From CAZXGD01 sp046350455 (GTDB lineage Bacteria > Planctomycetota > Phycisphaerae > Phycisphaerales > SM1A02): a stretch of DNA of 64,000 bases. The stretch covers positions 124,001-188,000 of the forward strand of contig JAXMAM010000001.1 in the NCBI GenBank assembly GCA_046350455.1, read 5' to 3'. The notes beneath the pieces are model-generated. The model was not told the origin of the DNA, searched no databases, and saw nothing but the letters and a program-made list of their open reading frames with translations. Positions 33,970-41,890 of the stretch are shown here, piece by piece. The translations under genes were made by a program, and so were the position numbers. Position 1 is the stretch's first letter. Every line of letters begins with the position of its first letter.

Positions 33970-35850
33970 ATGCGGTACGCGCTGCCGTTTCTCCTGCTCC
34001 TGGCGCTGCTTCTGGCAGTGGCTGCATACGACCGCAGCGCGCCGCGGGCTGACTTTGTGCTCACGCAGGCGGCGGATACGTTCACGCTGGATCCGCAGCG
34101 CGCCAGCTGGCTGCAGGATCTGCGCACGCTGGGCGCGCTCTACGAAGGCCTGGTGCGCAAGAACCCCTACACCGGCGCTGTGGAGCCGGGCGTGGCGGAG
34201 CGGTGGGAGTGCTCGCCAGAGGGCCTTTCCTGGACCTTTCACCTGCGGCCCAACGCGCGCTGGAGCGACGGCAGCCCTGTGACAGCGCAGGATTTTGTGT
34301 ACGCGTGGCGCCGCGCCATGCTGCCAGACAGCGCCAGCGATTACTCGGGCTTCTTCTTCGAGATCGCTGGTGGCGAGGAGTTCTTCCAGTGGCGCAGCGC
34401 CGCCATGGCGCACTACGCCAAGGACGCCGCAGCAGGCAAGGGTGGCACGCCTGCCGCCGCCGCAGCGCTGTGGCGCCAGACCGAGGAGGCCTTCGACCGC
34501 ATGGTGAAGCTGAAGGCCGTGGACGACCACACGCTGCAGTTCACGCTGCGCCGCCCGGTGCCCTACTGGCTGGACCTGGCAGCCTTCGCGGTGATGGTGC
34601 CGGTGCACCGCGCCACGCACCAGGCGCACACGCATCTTGAGGCTGCCACTGGCCGCGTGCTGGACGACCCGCAATGGACCAAGGCCGGCACCAGCGTGAC
34701 CAACGGCCCCTTCCTGCTGGCGGACTGGCGCTACAAGCGCGTGCTGCGCCTGGAGCGCAATCCGCACTACTGGGATCCCACCGCCCCCAGGGTGCAATCA
34801 GTAGACATCCTACCTATCGAGGACAACAATACGGCGGTGCTGGCCTTCATGGCTGGCAGCGTGGACTGGGTGTCGGATGTGCGCGTGGGCTACCGGGCGG
34901 AGCTGGTGGCGCAGATGGAGCGCTACTGCAAGCGGCATCGCGCCCAGCTGGATGCGCTGCTGGCCAAGGGCCTGAGCATGGACGAAGCGCTGGCCCAGCT
35001 GCCGCCGCCAGAGCAGGGCGAACGGCGCGACGTGCATGTGCTGCCCGCGTTCGGAACTGACTTCTTCAGCTTCAACTGCAGGCCAGAGCTGCCAGGTGGC
35101 CGCTTCAATCCCTTCAAGGACGCGCGCGTGCGGCGGGCGTTTGCCATGGCGGTGGACCGCCAGCTGCTGTGCGACCGCGTGCTGCGCGCGGGCGATGTGC
35201 CAGCCACCACCATCGTGCCGGTTGGGAGCATTCCGGGCTACAGCAGCCCCAAGGGCCTGGGCTTTGACCCCGTGCGCGCGCGCGCAGAGCTGGCTGCGGC
35301 TGGCTGGACAGACCGCAACGGCGACGGCATGGTGGAGGACGCAGAGGGCCGCCCGTTCCCCACCGTGGACCTCTTGTACTCCACCGGCAACGAGCGCTAC
35401 CGCGATCTGAGCCTGGCCATGGCCGACATGTGGCGACAGCACCTGGGCGTGCCAGTGGAGCCGCGGTCCAAGGACGCCAAGTTCTACAAAGATGACGTGA
35501 AGAGCGGCGACTACATGATCGCGCGCGGCGCGTGGTACGGAGACTTCCAGGATCCGGTCACGTTCCTGGACATCAGCCGCAGCACGGACGGCAACAACGA
35601 CCGCAAGTTCAACTGCCCTGCCTACGACGCACTACTGGACCGCGCCGCTCTGGAGCGCGACCCAGCCAAGCGGCTGGCCACGCTGGCAGAGGCAGAGCGC
35701 CTGCTGGTGGAGGAGGAGATGCCGCTTCTCCTCCTGGCGCGGCTGACGTCCATCTACATGTACGACCCCGCCACCACCCGCGGGCTCACTCGCGAGCCAC
35801 CGCTGGACCAGAAGCTGGGGCTGGTGGAGCGGATCAGCCCGTCACATTGA
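33970..35850 (+). CDS. Peptide/oligopeptide ABC transporter substrate-binding protein
   Basis: A 626-aa solute-binding protein of the SBP_bac_5 (OppA/DppA) family. It starts with a hydrophobic segment (ALPFLLLLALLLAVAAYD) with no lipobox Cys, so it is probably membrane-tethered or cleaved. Family motifs include TFTLDPQRASWLQD near the start, LYEGLVRKNPYTGAVEPGVA, WSDGSPVTAQDFVYAWRRAM and the late DPVTFLDISRSTDG region. It should bind peptides for import. Its 3' end overlaps the convergent permease gene at 35834 by 17 bp. OppC, OppD and OppF counterparts are absent from the window. Confidence 0.93.
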   Translation: MRYALPFLLLLALLLAVAAYDRSAPRADFVLTQAADTFTLDPQRASWLQDLRTLGALYEGLVRKNPYTGAVEPGVAERWECSPEGLSWTFHLRPNARWSDGSPVTAQDFVYAWRRAMLPDSASDYSGFFFEIAGGEEFFQWRSAAMAHYAKDAAAGKGGTPAAAAALWRQTEEAFDRMVKLKAVDDHTLQFTLRRPVPYWLDLAAFAVMVPVHRATHQAHTHLEAATGRVLDDPQWTKAGTSVTNGPFLLADWRYKRVLRLERNPHYWDPTAPRVQSVDILPIEDNNTAVLAFMAGSVDWVSDVRVGYRAELVAQMERYCKRHRAQLDALLAKGLSMDEALAQLPPPEQGERRDVHVLPAFGTDFFSFNCRPELPGGRFNPFKDARVRRAFAMAVDRQLLCDRVLRAGDVPATTIVPVGSIPGYSSPKGLGFDPVRARAELAAAGWTDRNGDGMVEDAEGRPFPTVDLLYSTGNERYRDLSLAMADMWRQHLGVPVEPRSKDAKFYKDDVKSGDYMIARGAWYGDFQDPVTFLDISRSTDGNNDRKFNCPAYDALLDRAALERDPAKRLATLAEAERLLVEEEMPLLLLARLTSIYMYDPATTRGLTREPPLDQKLGLVERISPSH

Positions 35851-36790
35851 TGCGCGGGTCCACCCAGGCGTAGAGCACGTCCACTGCCAGGTTCAGAAGG
35901 ACCAGCAGCGTGCTGTACACCAGCACCACGCCCATGATGAGCGTGAGGTCCTTGCCCAGCACCGCGTCCACAAAGTGCTGGCCGATGCCTGGCACTGCGA
36001 ACACCTTCTCCACCACAAAGCTGCCGGTGACCGCCGCCGCAGTGGCTGGCCCCAGATAGCTGAGCACAGGAAGGAAGGCGTTTTTCAGCGCGTGTCGCAG
36101 CGCGGCCTGCTGGCGGCTGAGCCCCTTGGCGCGCGCCGTGCGCAGGTAGTCCGTGCCCATCTGCTCGGTCATGGATGAGCGCGCCATGCGCCCGATGTAC
36201 GCAGCAAAGGGCAGGCTGAGCGCGATGGCTGGCAGGACCATGCTGCCCACGCCGGTCCAGCCGCCCACAGGCGCCACGCGCAGCACGGCTGAAAAGATCA
36301 CCAGGAGGAGCGTGCCCACCACAAAGCCAGGCAGGCTGATGCCCGCCACGGCCAGGAGCTCGGTGCTGCCAGCCGCCAGCGTGCCTGGCTTCAGCGCGCC
36401 CACCACGCCAGCAGCCAGCCCCACCGCCAGCGCCAGCAGCATGGCAGCCAGGCCAATGGTCAGGCTGACCGGCATGCCGTCTGCCAGGATCTCGTTCACG
36501 CTCCAGTCCGGGTGCTTCAGGCTGGGGCCAAGATCAAAGGGGCGGTCCGCCTTGCCCAGCAGCCAGCTGATGCCAGAAGCCTTGCCCAGGTAGTCAAAGT
36601 AGAAGGCCACAGGGTCATCCAGCTTGTAGCGCTGGCGCATGGCCTCCACGATCTCGGGCGGTGGGCGCCGGCCTTCTGGGTTCTCAAGCGGGTTGCCGGG
36701 CGCCAGCCACGCCAGCGCAAACGCAATGGTGTAGATGGCCAGCAGGATGAACGGCACCTGCAGCAGGCGCCGTCCAATGAAGCCTGTCAC
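35834..36790 (-). CDS. Peptide ABC transporter permease, DppB/OppB type
   Basis: A 318-aa permease with six predicted membrane helices. The N-terminal signature is IGRRLLQVPFILLAIYTIAFALAW. The cytoplasmic loop carries the EAA-like coupling motif (DYLRTARAKGLSRQQAALRHALKNA), followed by FVVEKVFAVPGIGQHFVDAV, typical of DppB. The GTG start at 36790 overlaps the stop of the upstream TPR gene as GTGA. It is convergent with the substrate-binding gene, overlapping by 17 bp, so one transporter is split over opposing strands. The second permease and the ATPases must be elsewhere. Confidence 0.93.
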   Translation of the reverse strand: MTGFIGRRLLQVPFILLAIYTIAFALAWLAPGNPLENPEGRRPPPEIVEAMRQRYKLDDPVAFYFDYLGKASGISWLLGKADRPFDLGPSLKHPDWSVNEILADGMPVSLTIGLAAMLLALAVGLAAGVVGALKPGTLAAGSTELLAVAGISLPGFVVGTLLLVIFSAVLRVAPVGGWTGVGSMVLPAIALSLPFAAYIGRMARSSMTEQMGTDYLRTARAKGLSRQQAALRHALKNAFLPVLSYLGPATAAAVTGSFVVEKVFAVPGIGQHFVDAVLGKDLTLIMGVVLVYSTLLVLLNLAVDVLYAWVDPRINVTG

Positions 36791-39375
36791 CGCGAGGCTC
36801 CCGGTGGCATGGGCGGCGCCACAGGCTCCTGCGGCTCCACATTCACGTTCAAATCCTCAATGGTGCGCTTGGCGCGGCGGTCGCACAGATAGTCCACTGT
36901 GTCAGCCAGGCGCATGAGCAGCTGGTTGCCAGTGCGGCGCGCCACGTCCAGCATGGGATCCTTGGGCTTGTCCACGCGCCGCAGCACCCAGCTGGTGAGC
37001 ACTTCGGGCGCGGTGCTGCTGCGCACCACGTCCAGCAGGGGCGCCATGGCTGGCGTCTCGGGCGGCAGGGTGCTGACCACCCACGCCTGCGCGCGCGGCT
37101 CCTGCCGCGTCCAGGCGTCCACGATGGCCTTCCAGAGCGTGGGTGCCGTGAGCGCAGCGCGCGCTGCCTCTGGCATGGCCTCTGGCTTGGAGGCAGCGTG
37201 CACCAGCAGCGTGAGGCGCACCATGGCCTCTGCGCCTGGTGGGCCGCTCAGGATGCTGAGCGTCTGGTCCACCCAGGCTGGCGTCACGGCCACGCCCTGC
37301 GTGGGGAACGGGTCCACGGTGACCACGGTGCCCATGAATCCAGCCACGGCGCCATAGGGCGTGGCGCGCGGGTTGGTCATGAACCCAGCGTTCACCATGT
37401 GCATCTGCAGCGGCTCGTCCCACAGGCGGTTGCCCAGCGGCGTGTACGCGGCGTCCACGTCGTACTCCACGCGCTCGCCGGGCGCCAGCTGCAGGCGGCG
37501 GTCGAACAGCACGGGGCCAGGCGGAATCGGCGCCACCTTCTCGTCGCGCGGGCGCGGCGCAGCGGCACGCATCATCATGCGCGATGAGATGGGATCGCTG
37601 CGCCCGATGGACAGCGGCAGGCGCGACGTGTTGCGCACGTTCACATGGAACGCCAGCGGCGCATAGGGCGCAGCGTTGTCTGCCGTGGGCGTGATGGTGA
37701 TGGCGATGGCGCGGTCTGGGTGCTCGCAGATCTGGTCCACATACTTGGACAGCTGCTCGTCCAGCGCCTTCTCCAGCAGCGCCGCGCGTGCCGCGATGTC
37801 CGCGGAGAGCTGCGAGGTGAGCACCACGTCCTGCTTCAGGAGAGCGGCCAGGCGGTCCAGCGCCATGAGGCCCAGCGTGGTGCCCACGCTGCGCTGCGCC
37901 AGCGCGTGGAAGGCGCGCGCAGCCTCCTGCGTCTGGCCCTTCTCAAGCAGCGCGGATGCATACGCGTAGGCAGCCAGCGAATCCTCCGCGGCCAGCGGCG
38001 CCAGCGCGGCAATGGCCTCGTCCAGCTTGCCTTGGCGCCAGCTGAGCAGGCCGTTGTAGCGCGCCAGCACAGGCTCGGAGACCGCCTTGATGGCAGCGGC
38101 GTCGCGCAGCAGTTCGCCCACCTTTCCAACATCCTTCTGGAACAGCAGCGAGATGGTGGCCTTCTGCAGCAAGGGCTGGATGTACTTGGCCAGTCCTTCC
38201 TTGGCCAGCAGGTCCTGCTCGGCCGGGGTCATCACCAGCGCCTGGTCCACCAGCTTGTCATAGCGGTCCTGCGAAGCGTTGCCTTGGGCGAGCGCCAGCG
38301 CTGTCAGCGAGAGCTCGGGCGGCAGTGGCGGCAGAATCTGCTCCAGACGCTCCACGGTCAGGGTGGGATCGGAGAACTGCAACGTGCGGCGGTAGTCGGC
38401 AGTCAGCACGCGCAGGCGGGATTCCAGCTCGCGGTATGCGTCCACGCGCCGGCCTTGCCCCCACATGGCGTTGGCCAGTTCCACCGTGAAGTTGTTGATG
38501 GTGGCCCACTGGCGCTCTGCCTCGGCCACCACCAGGGCGTCGCGGATCACGCGCTCTGCGCCCTTGAAGGCGCCGCCATCCAGCAGCACAGACATGAGCG
38601 CGGACCACGTCTCCAGATCGCGCGGGTTGGCCTCGATGCAGATGGAGAGGAGCTCCACATCTGCGGCTGGGTCGTTCACGCGCGTGCGGAAGAATCCGGC
38701 CGCAGCCAGCGCAGCCTGGGGGAAGGCGGGATCCAGCTTGACAGATTCGCCCAGCCAGCGCGCCATGAGGTCTGTGTTGCCCACGCGCCCCTGCAGCATG
38801 GCCAGCTGGTAGGCCAGGCGGGCGCGAATGACTGGCGAGATCCGGGAGGCGTTGGCGCTGTCCAGCAGCTGCTCGTAGGCGCGCACGCGGGCCTCTGCGG
38901 TGGTGTGCGCCTCCACAGCGCTGGTCAGGCGGGCCAGGGTGATGGCATCGTTGCCTGGCTCCAGGCGCGCCAGGTTGGCCAGCGCGGTGCGGCGCACCGC
39001 ACGTGCCAGGTCTGGCTTGCCTGTCTCAAGCTGGTCAGCCAGGAAGGTCATGACGCGCCACGGGTGCGTGCGGTCTGGCGTGAGCGCTGCACAGGCCTGC
39101 ACCAGGTCAAGCGCAGACTCAAGGCCTTGCACGGTGATGTCAGGATCGGCCAGCAGGGAGAGCGTGTGCTGCAGCCAGACTGTGGAGAGCAGCTCTGCCA
39201 CGCTCTGCGTGACAGGCAGGGGCGCTGGCGGCGCCTCTTGTGCGGGCGCGGGTGCTGGGGTGTCGGCCGCGGGCGCAGCAGGCGGCGTCTGCGCCAGCGC
39301 AACGGCAGCAAGCGCGCCTCCCCCAAGAATGGCAGCAGCGGTGAAGGTGCCGGTTCGCCGGCGCGCAGGACGCAT
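36787..39375 (-). CDS. Large exported TPR-like helical protein
   Basis: An 862-aa protein with a signal peptide (AAAILGGGALAAVALAQT) and a Pro/Ala-rich segment. Most of the rest (~60-600) is helical with TPR-like repeats: ARLTSAVEAHTTAEARVRAY, MLQGRVGNTDLMARWLGESV, and the KLDEAIAALAPLAAEDSLAA region. The C-terminal part (~600-760) is beta-rich (ITITPTADNAAPYAPLAFHV, with a LAPGERVEYDVDA segment) and ends in a short helical tail. It may be a periplasmic scaffold or assembly factor. The ATG at 39375 follows TAGACT by 6 nt. It is translationally coupled to the permease at 36790. No named family is recognised. Confidence 0.75.
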   Translation of the reverse strand: MRPARRRTGTFTAAAILGGGALAAVALAQTPPAAPAADTPAPAPAQEAPPAPLPVTQSVAELLSTVWLQHTLSLLADPDITVQGLESALDLVQACAALTPDRTHPWRVMTFLADQLETGKPDLARAVRRTALANLARLEPGNDAITLARLTSAVEAHTTAEARVRAYEQLLDSANASRISPVIRARLAYQLAMLQGRVGNTDLMARWLGESVKLDPAFPQAALAAAGFFRTRVNDPAADVELLSICIEANPRDLETWSALMSVLLDGGAFKGAERVIRDALVVAEAERQWATINNFTVELANAMWGQGRRVDAYRELESRLRVLTADYRRTLQFSDPTLTVERLEQILPPLPPELSLTALALAQGNASQDRYDKLVDQALVMTPAEQDLLAKEGLAKYIQPLLQKATISLLFQKDVGKVGELLRDAAAIKAVSEPVLARYNGLLSWRQGKLDEAIAALAPLAAEDSLAAYAYASALLEKGQTQEAARAFHALAQRSVGTTLGLMALDRLAALLKQDVVLTSQLSADIAARAALLEKALDEQLSKYVDQICEHPDRAIAITITPTADNAAPYAPLAFHVNVRNTSRLPLSIGRSDPISSRMMMRAAAPRPRDEKVAPIPPGPVLFDRRLQLAPGERVEYDVDAAYTPLGNRLWDEPLQMHMVNAGFMTNPRATPYGAVAGFMGTVVTVDPFPTQGVAVTPAWVDQTLSILSGPPGAEAMVRLTLLVHAASKPEAMPEAARAALTAPTLWKAIVDAWTRQEPRAQAWVVSTLPPETPAMAPLLDVVRSSTAPEVLTSWVLRRVDKPKDPMLDVARRTGNQLLMRLADTVDYLCDRRAKRTIEDLNVNVEPQEPVAPPMPPGASR

Positions 39376-39381
39376 CGAAGA

Positions 39382-39387
39382 AGTCTA
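39382..39387 (-). promoter_or_regulatory. Putative -10 element of the TPR gene (TAGACT)
   Basis: TAGACT ends exactly 6 nt before the ATG at 39375, overlapping the stop region of the upstream flippase-fold gene. It suggests an internal leaderless promoter. Confidence 0.5.
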
Positions 39388-40296
39388 CTCCGAAGCAGCA
39401 GGTTTCTGCGGCGCACGGGCTGCTGCGGCACGCGCGCGCCTGACCAACACGCTGAAGGCCAGCACGCCCAGCGGCACTGCCACCAGCACATCCACAGCGC
39501 GGCCTACCAGCTCGGCAGCCAGGCCAGCGTCGCGCTCGTAGCCGCCCAGGATGGGGGCTGCAATGGCCACCGCCCATTCGCGGATGCCAAGGCCATTGCC
39601 GATGAACGGCACCAGGTTGGCCAGCGACCCCACCAGCGCTACGCCCACCGCAGTCTGCGGTTCGATGGGCCAGCCAGAAAGCTTGAACGCAGCCCATGCG
39701 TGCAGCGTCCAGACCAGCACTTCTGCCGTGCGGAATGCCATGATCCGCGCAAACACGCGCAGCGATGGCTCCCATGAGACGGGCAGCCACAGCACAGGCA
39801 CAAAGAGCACCACCCACCATGGTCCGCCCCAGCCGCGGTTGAGCAGGGCCACTGCTCCCAGCAGGCACACAGCGATGAACATGGCCACCATGGCCTTCAC
39901 AATGGCCAGCAGGCTGGCGCGCACAGGAATGCCGTTCACTGCGTGGTGGTAGGCCACGCGGCCCAGGCTGCCCGCCTGCATGGGCACGTAGTTGCCCAGC
40001 GTGCTGGCCGCCACCAGCGCGTTCATCTCCACAAAGCCCACCTTGCCGTGCGGGGCCATCAGCTGGTGGAAGGTGGCGGCAGAAAGAAGCTGCAGCAGAA
40101 AGATGGAGCCCACCAGCGCAGCCAGCGCGTCCCAGTTGGGGGAGCGCAGCGCGCGGCCCAGGCCATCGGCAATGGCTGGGTTGCGCACCACGGCCACCAC
40201 TGCAGCCACCATGAGCAGCGTGCCCAGCACCACGCCAATGCGCCGGTACTTGGTGCGGTGCGTGCGGTCCAGGACATGTCCGTGCTGGTCTGTCAC
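39385..40296 (-). CDS. Flippase-fold integral membrane protein (UPF0104 / LPG-synthase TM-like)
   Basis: A 303-aa protein with about eight hydrophobic segments and the family-type pattern NALVAASTLGNYVPMQAGSL, then ALVGSLANLVPFIGNGLGIRE. Relatives of this fold include the flippase part of lysyl-phosphatidylglycerol synthase and putative lipid or polyprenol transporters. The cytoplasmic aminoacyl-transferase domain is absent, so synthesis of aminoacylated lipids is unlikely. The GTG start lies 5 nt after the pyrE stop, so the two are co-transcribed. The C-terminus is a basic Ala/Arg tail. The substrate is unknown. Confidence 0.75.
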   Translation of the reverse strand: MTDQHGHVLDRTHRTKYRRIGVVLGTLLMVAAVVAVVRNPAIADGLGRALRSPNWDALAALVGSIFLLQLLSAATFHQLMAPHGKVGFVEMNALVAASTLGNYVPMQAGSLGRVAYHHAVNGIPVRASLLAIVKAMVAMFIAVCLLGAVALLNRGWGGPWWVVLFVPVLWLPVSWEPSLRVFARIMAFRTAEVLVWTLHAWAAFKLSGWPIEPQTAVGVALVGSLANLVPFIGNGLGIREWAVAIAAPILGGYERDAGLAAELVGRAVDVLVAVPLGVLAFSVLVRRARAAAARAPQKPAASE

Positions 40297-40301
40297 GGTG
40301 G

Positions 40302-40826
40302 TCAGGCAGTCACGCCCAGATCCTGCACGGTGAACAGCGCGCGGAACTCGATGCCAGCGGCCTCGATGTTCTGGCGCGCGCCCTCCAGCCGGTCAATGGT
40401 GGCCACGATGCGCAGCACCTGCGCGCCCTGCGCCTGGATGACCTTGGCGGCCTCCAGCGCCTGGCCGCCTGTGGTGGCCACGTCCTCCACGATGGTCACG
40501 CGGTCGCCAGCGTTTAGCACGCCCTCCAGCTGCTTGGCGGTGCCGTACTCCTTCTTCTGGTTGCGGATGAACACGCAGGGCAGGCCGCTGGCCATGCACG
40601 CCGTGGTCACCAGCGGAATGCCACCCAGCTCTGCGCCTGCCAGGCGGTTGGTGCCCGGCGCCAGCTCCTTGGCAAACATGGGGCCGAGCGCGTGCAGCAC
40701 ATCGGCCTGCGTGCTGAACAGGTACTTGTCCAGATAGAAGCTGCTGGTCTTGCCGCTGCGCAGCGTGAAGGTGCCGCGCAGCAGCGCTGTCTCTGCGATG
40801 CGCTTGGCCAGGGTGGTGCGATCCAT
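40302..40826 (-). CDS. pyrE: Orotate phosphoribosyltransferase
   Basis: Transfers phosphoribose from PRPP to orotate to give OMP in pyrimidine synthesis. The 174-aa protein contains LRSGKTSSFYLDKYLF (substrate-loop region), an AGAELGGIPLVTT segment, IRNQKKEYGTAKQLEG (flexible catalytic loop with Lys) and the PRPP-binding motif VTIVEDVATTGGQ. The ATG at 40826 is supported by TACGAT 6 nt upstream, and longer starts run into low-complexity sequence. It heads a short operon with the flippase-fold gene and lies far from carA and carB. pyrF and pyrD are not in the window. Confidence 0.96.
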   Translation of the reverse strand: MDRTTLAKRIAETALLRGTFTLRSGKTSSFYLDKYLFSTQADVLHALGPMFAKELAPGTNRLAGAELGGIPLVTTACMASGLPCVFIRNQKKEYGTAKQLEGVLNAGDRVTIVEDVATTGGQALEAAKVIQAQGAQVLRIVATIDRLEGARQNIEAAGIEFRALFTVQDLGVTA

Positions 40827-40832
40827 GCGCGG

Positions 40833-40838
40833 ATCGTA
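40833..40838 (-). promoter_or_regulatory. Putative -10 element of pyrE (TACGAT)
   Basis: TACGAT ends 6 nt before the pyrE ATG with no Shine-Dalgarno sequence between, consistent with a leaderless transcript. Confidence 0.55.
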
Positions 40839-40914
40839 AGGAAAGTGCGCGGTGGGCGGCGTGCGGCGCGGGGTGGGCGGTGGGCAGCGCGGCGCACGGC
40901 GGGCCGCCTGTTCC

Positions 40915-41817
40915 TCACCGCGGGGCAGCCCAGCGCTGCGCAATGGCAGCGCGCTGCTCCGCGCTCCAGTAGTGCGTGGCAAAGCGCGTGTCCAGCATGC
41001 GCGCCACGTACTCCGGGTGCGCATGCATGGCGGACTTCAGCCGCGCGTAGATGCCGTCCACGCCTTCTCCAGACTCGCGCGCGCGCTTCACCTCCAGCCC
41101 GCGCAGGCCCGTGAACTGCTGCAGCGCCTCTGCCTTGGCAGCGTCTGGCAGGTCTGCGCGCAGGATGAGCACGTCCCACGGGCCGCTCTTCACGCGCTGC
41201 CAGCCGCGCTCCTGCGGGAAGGGCTCGCTGTACGGGTCGAACCCCAGCGCAGCGCCCATCTCCACCGTGGGCCACACCGCAGTGGCCTGGTGCGGAAAGC
41301 GCTCCAGGAACAGTTCCGCCAGGTGCTTGCCATCCAGCGTGGCCAGCTGCCTGCGCTTGTCGCGCAGCCAGGCGCGGTGCGCGGCAAACGCAAACCAGCT
41401 CAGGTTGGTGGCCACCGGCTCGCGCAGCGTGACCACAAACTGCGCAGCGCGGCGGGGCATCATGAACACGCGCCTTGCCGCCTCGGTGTAGTGGCTGCCG
41501 ATCAGGATGCTGCCGTCCTCATGCACGCGGCGGCGGAGGTCGCCGTCCCAATAGTGCTGTGGCAGCAGCGTGTGCACCTTGCTGAGCACCACGTCCGGGT
41601 GGCGTTCCAGCGCTGTGGCCACTGCAGTGCTGCCGGTCTTCTGGGGGCTGTAGACCACCACAGGGTGCTTGCCAGCGGCCAGGCCAGCCTGCAGGCGGGC
41701 CATCTCCTTGCGCAGCCGCCACACGTGGCGCATGTCGCGCTCGCGCTGCGCCACCCAGGCCAGGAGGACCTCTCCGGCGCTCACAGGTACCTGGTGTCGC
41801 GGCGCATCCAGCGGCAT
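40915..41817 (-). CDS. Sulfotransferase-like protein (capsular-polysaccharide type)
   Basis: A 300-aa P-loop protein. YSPQKTGSTAVATALERHPDV (5'-phosphosulfate-binding type loop, ~45-65) and VVTLREPVATNLSWF (3'-phosphate-binding type segment, ~125-140) fit a sulfotransferase fold. The pattern after the loop (LSKVHTLLPQHYW) recalls capsular-polysaccharide-associated putative sulfotransferases. The ATG at 41817 is preferred, since TAGGAT lies 10 nt upstream; an ATG at 41829 is also possible. It is divergent from the AsnB-like gene at 41891. It would use PAPS to sulfate a glycan, but this is an inference from the fold. Confidence 0.7.
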   Translation of the reverse strand: MPLDAPRHQVPVSAGEVLLAWVAQRERDMRHVWRLRKEMARLQAGLAAGKHPVVVYSPQKTGSTAVATALERHPDVVLSKVHTLLPQHYWDGDLRRRVHEDGSILIGSHYTEAARRVFMMPRRAAQFVVTLREPVATNLSWFAFAAHRAWLRDKRRQLATLDGKHLAELFLERFPHQATAVWPTVEMGAALGFDPYSEPFPQERGWQRVKSGPWDVLILRADLPDAAKAEALQQFTGLRGLEVKRARESGEGVDGIYARLKSAMHAHPEYVARMLDTRFATHYWSAEQRAAIAQRWAAPR

Positions 41818-41827
41818 GGCGGGGGGC

Positions 41828-41833
41828 ATCCTA
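41828..41833 (-). promoter_or_regulatory. Putative -10 element of the 40915 gene (TAGGAT)
   Basis: TAGGAT on the minus strand ends 10 nt before the ATG at 41817 and would override the ATG at 41829, which it overlaps. Confidence 0.4.
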
Positions 41834-41876
41834 CGCAGAGCCTGCAGGCACGGCCCGCGCCGCAGCGCCACGCCCG

Positions 41877-41882
41877 TAGCAT
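41877..41882 (+). promoter_or_regulatory. Putative -10 element of the AsnB-like gene (TAGCAT)
   Basis: TAGCAT ends 8 nt before the ATG at 41891, forming a divergent pair with the opposing hexamer 44 bp away. Confidence 0.45.
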
Positions 41883-41890
41883 GGCTTGGC

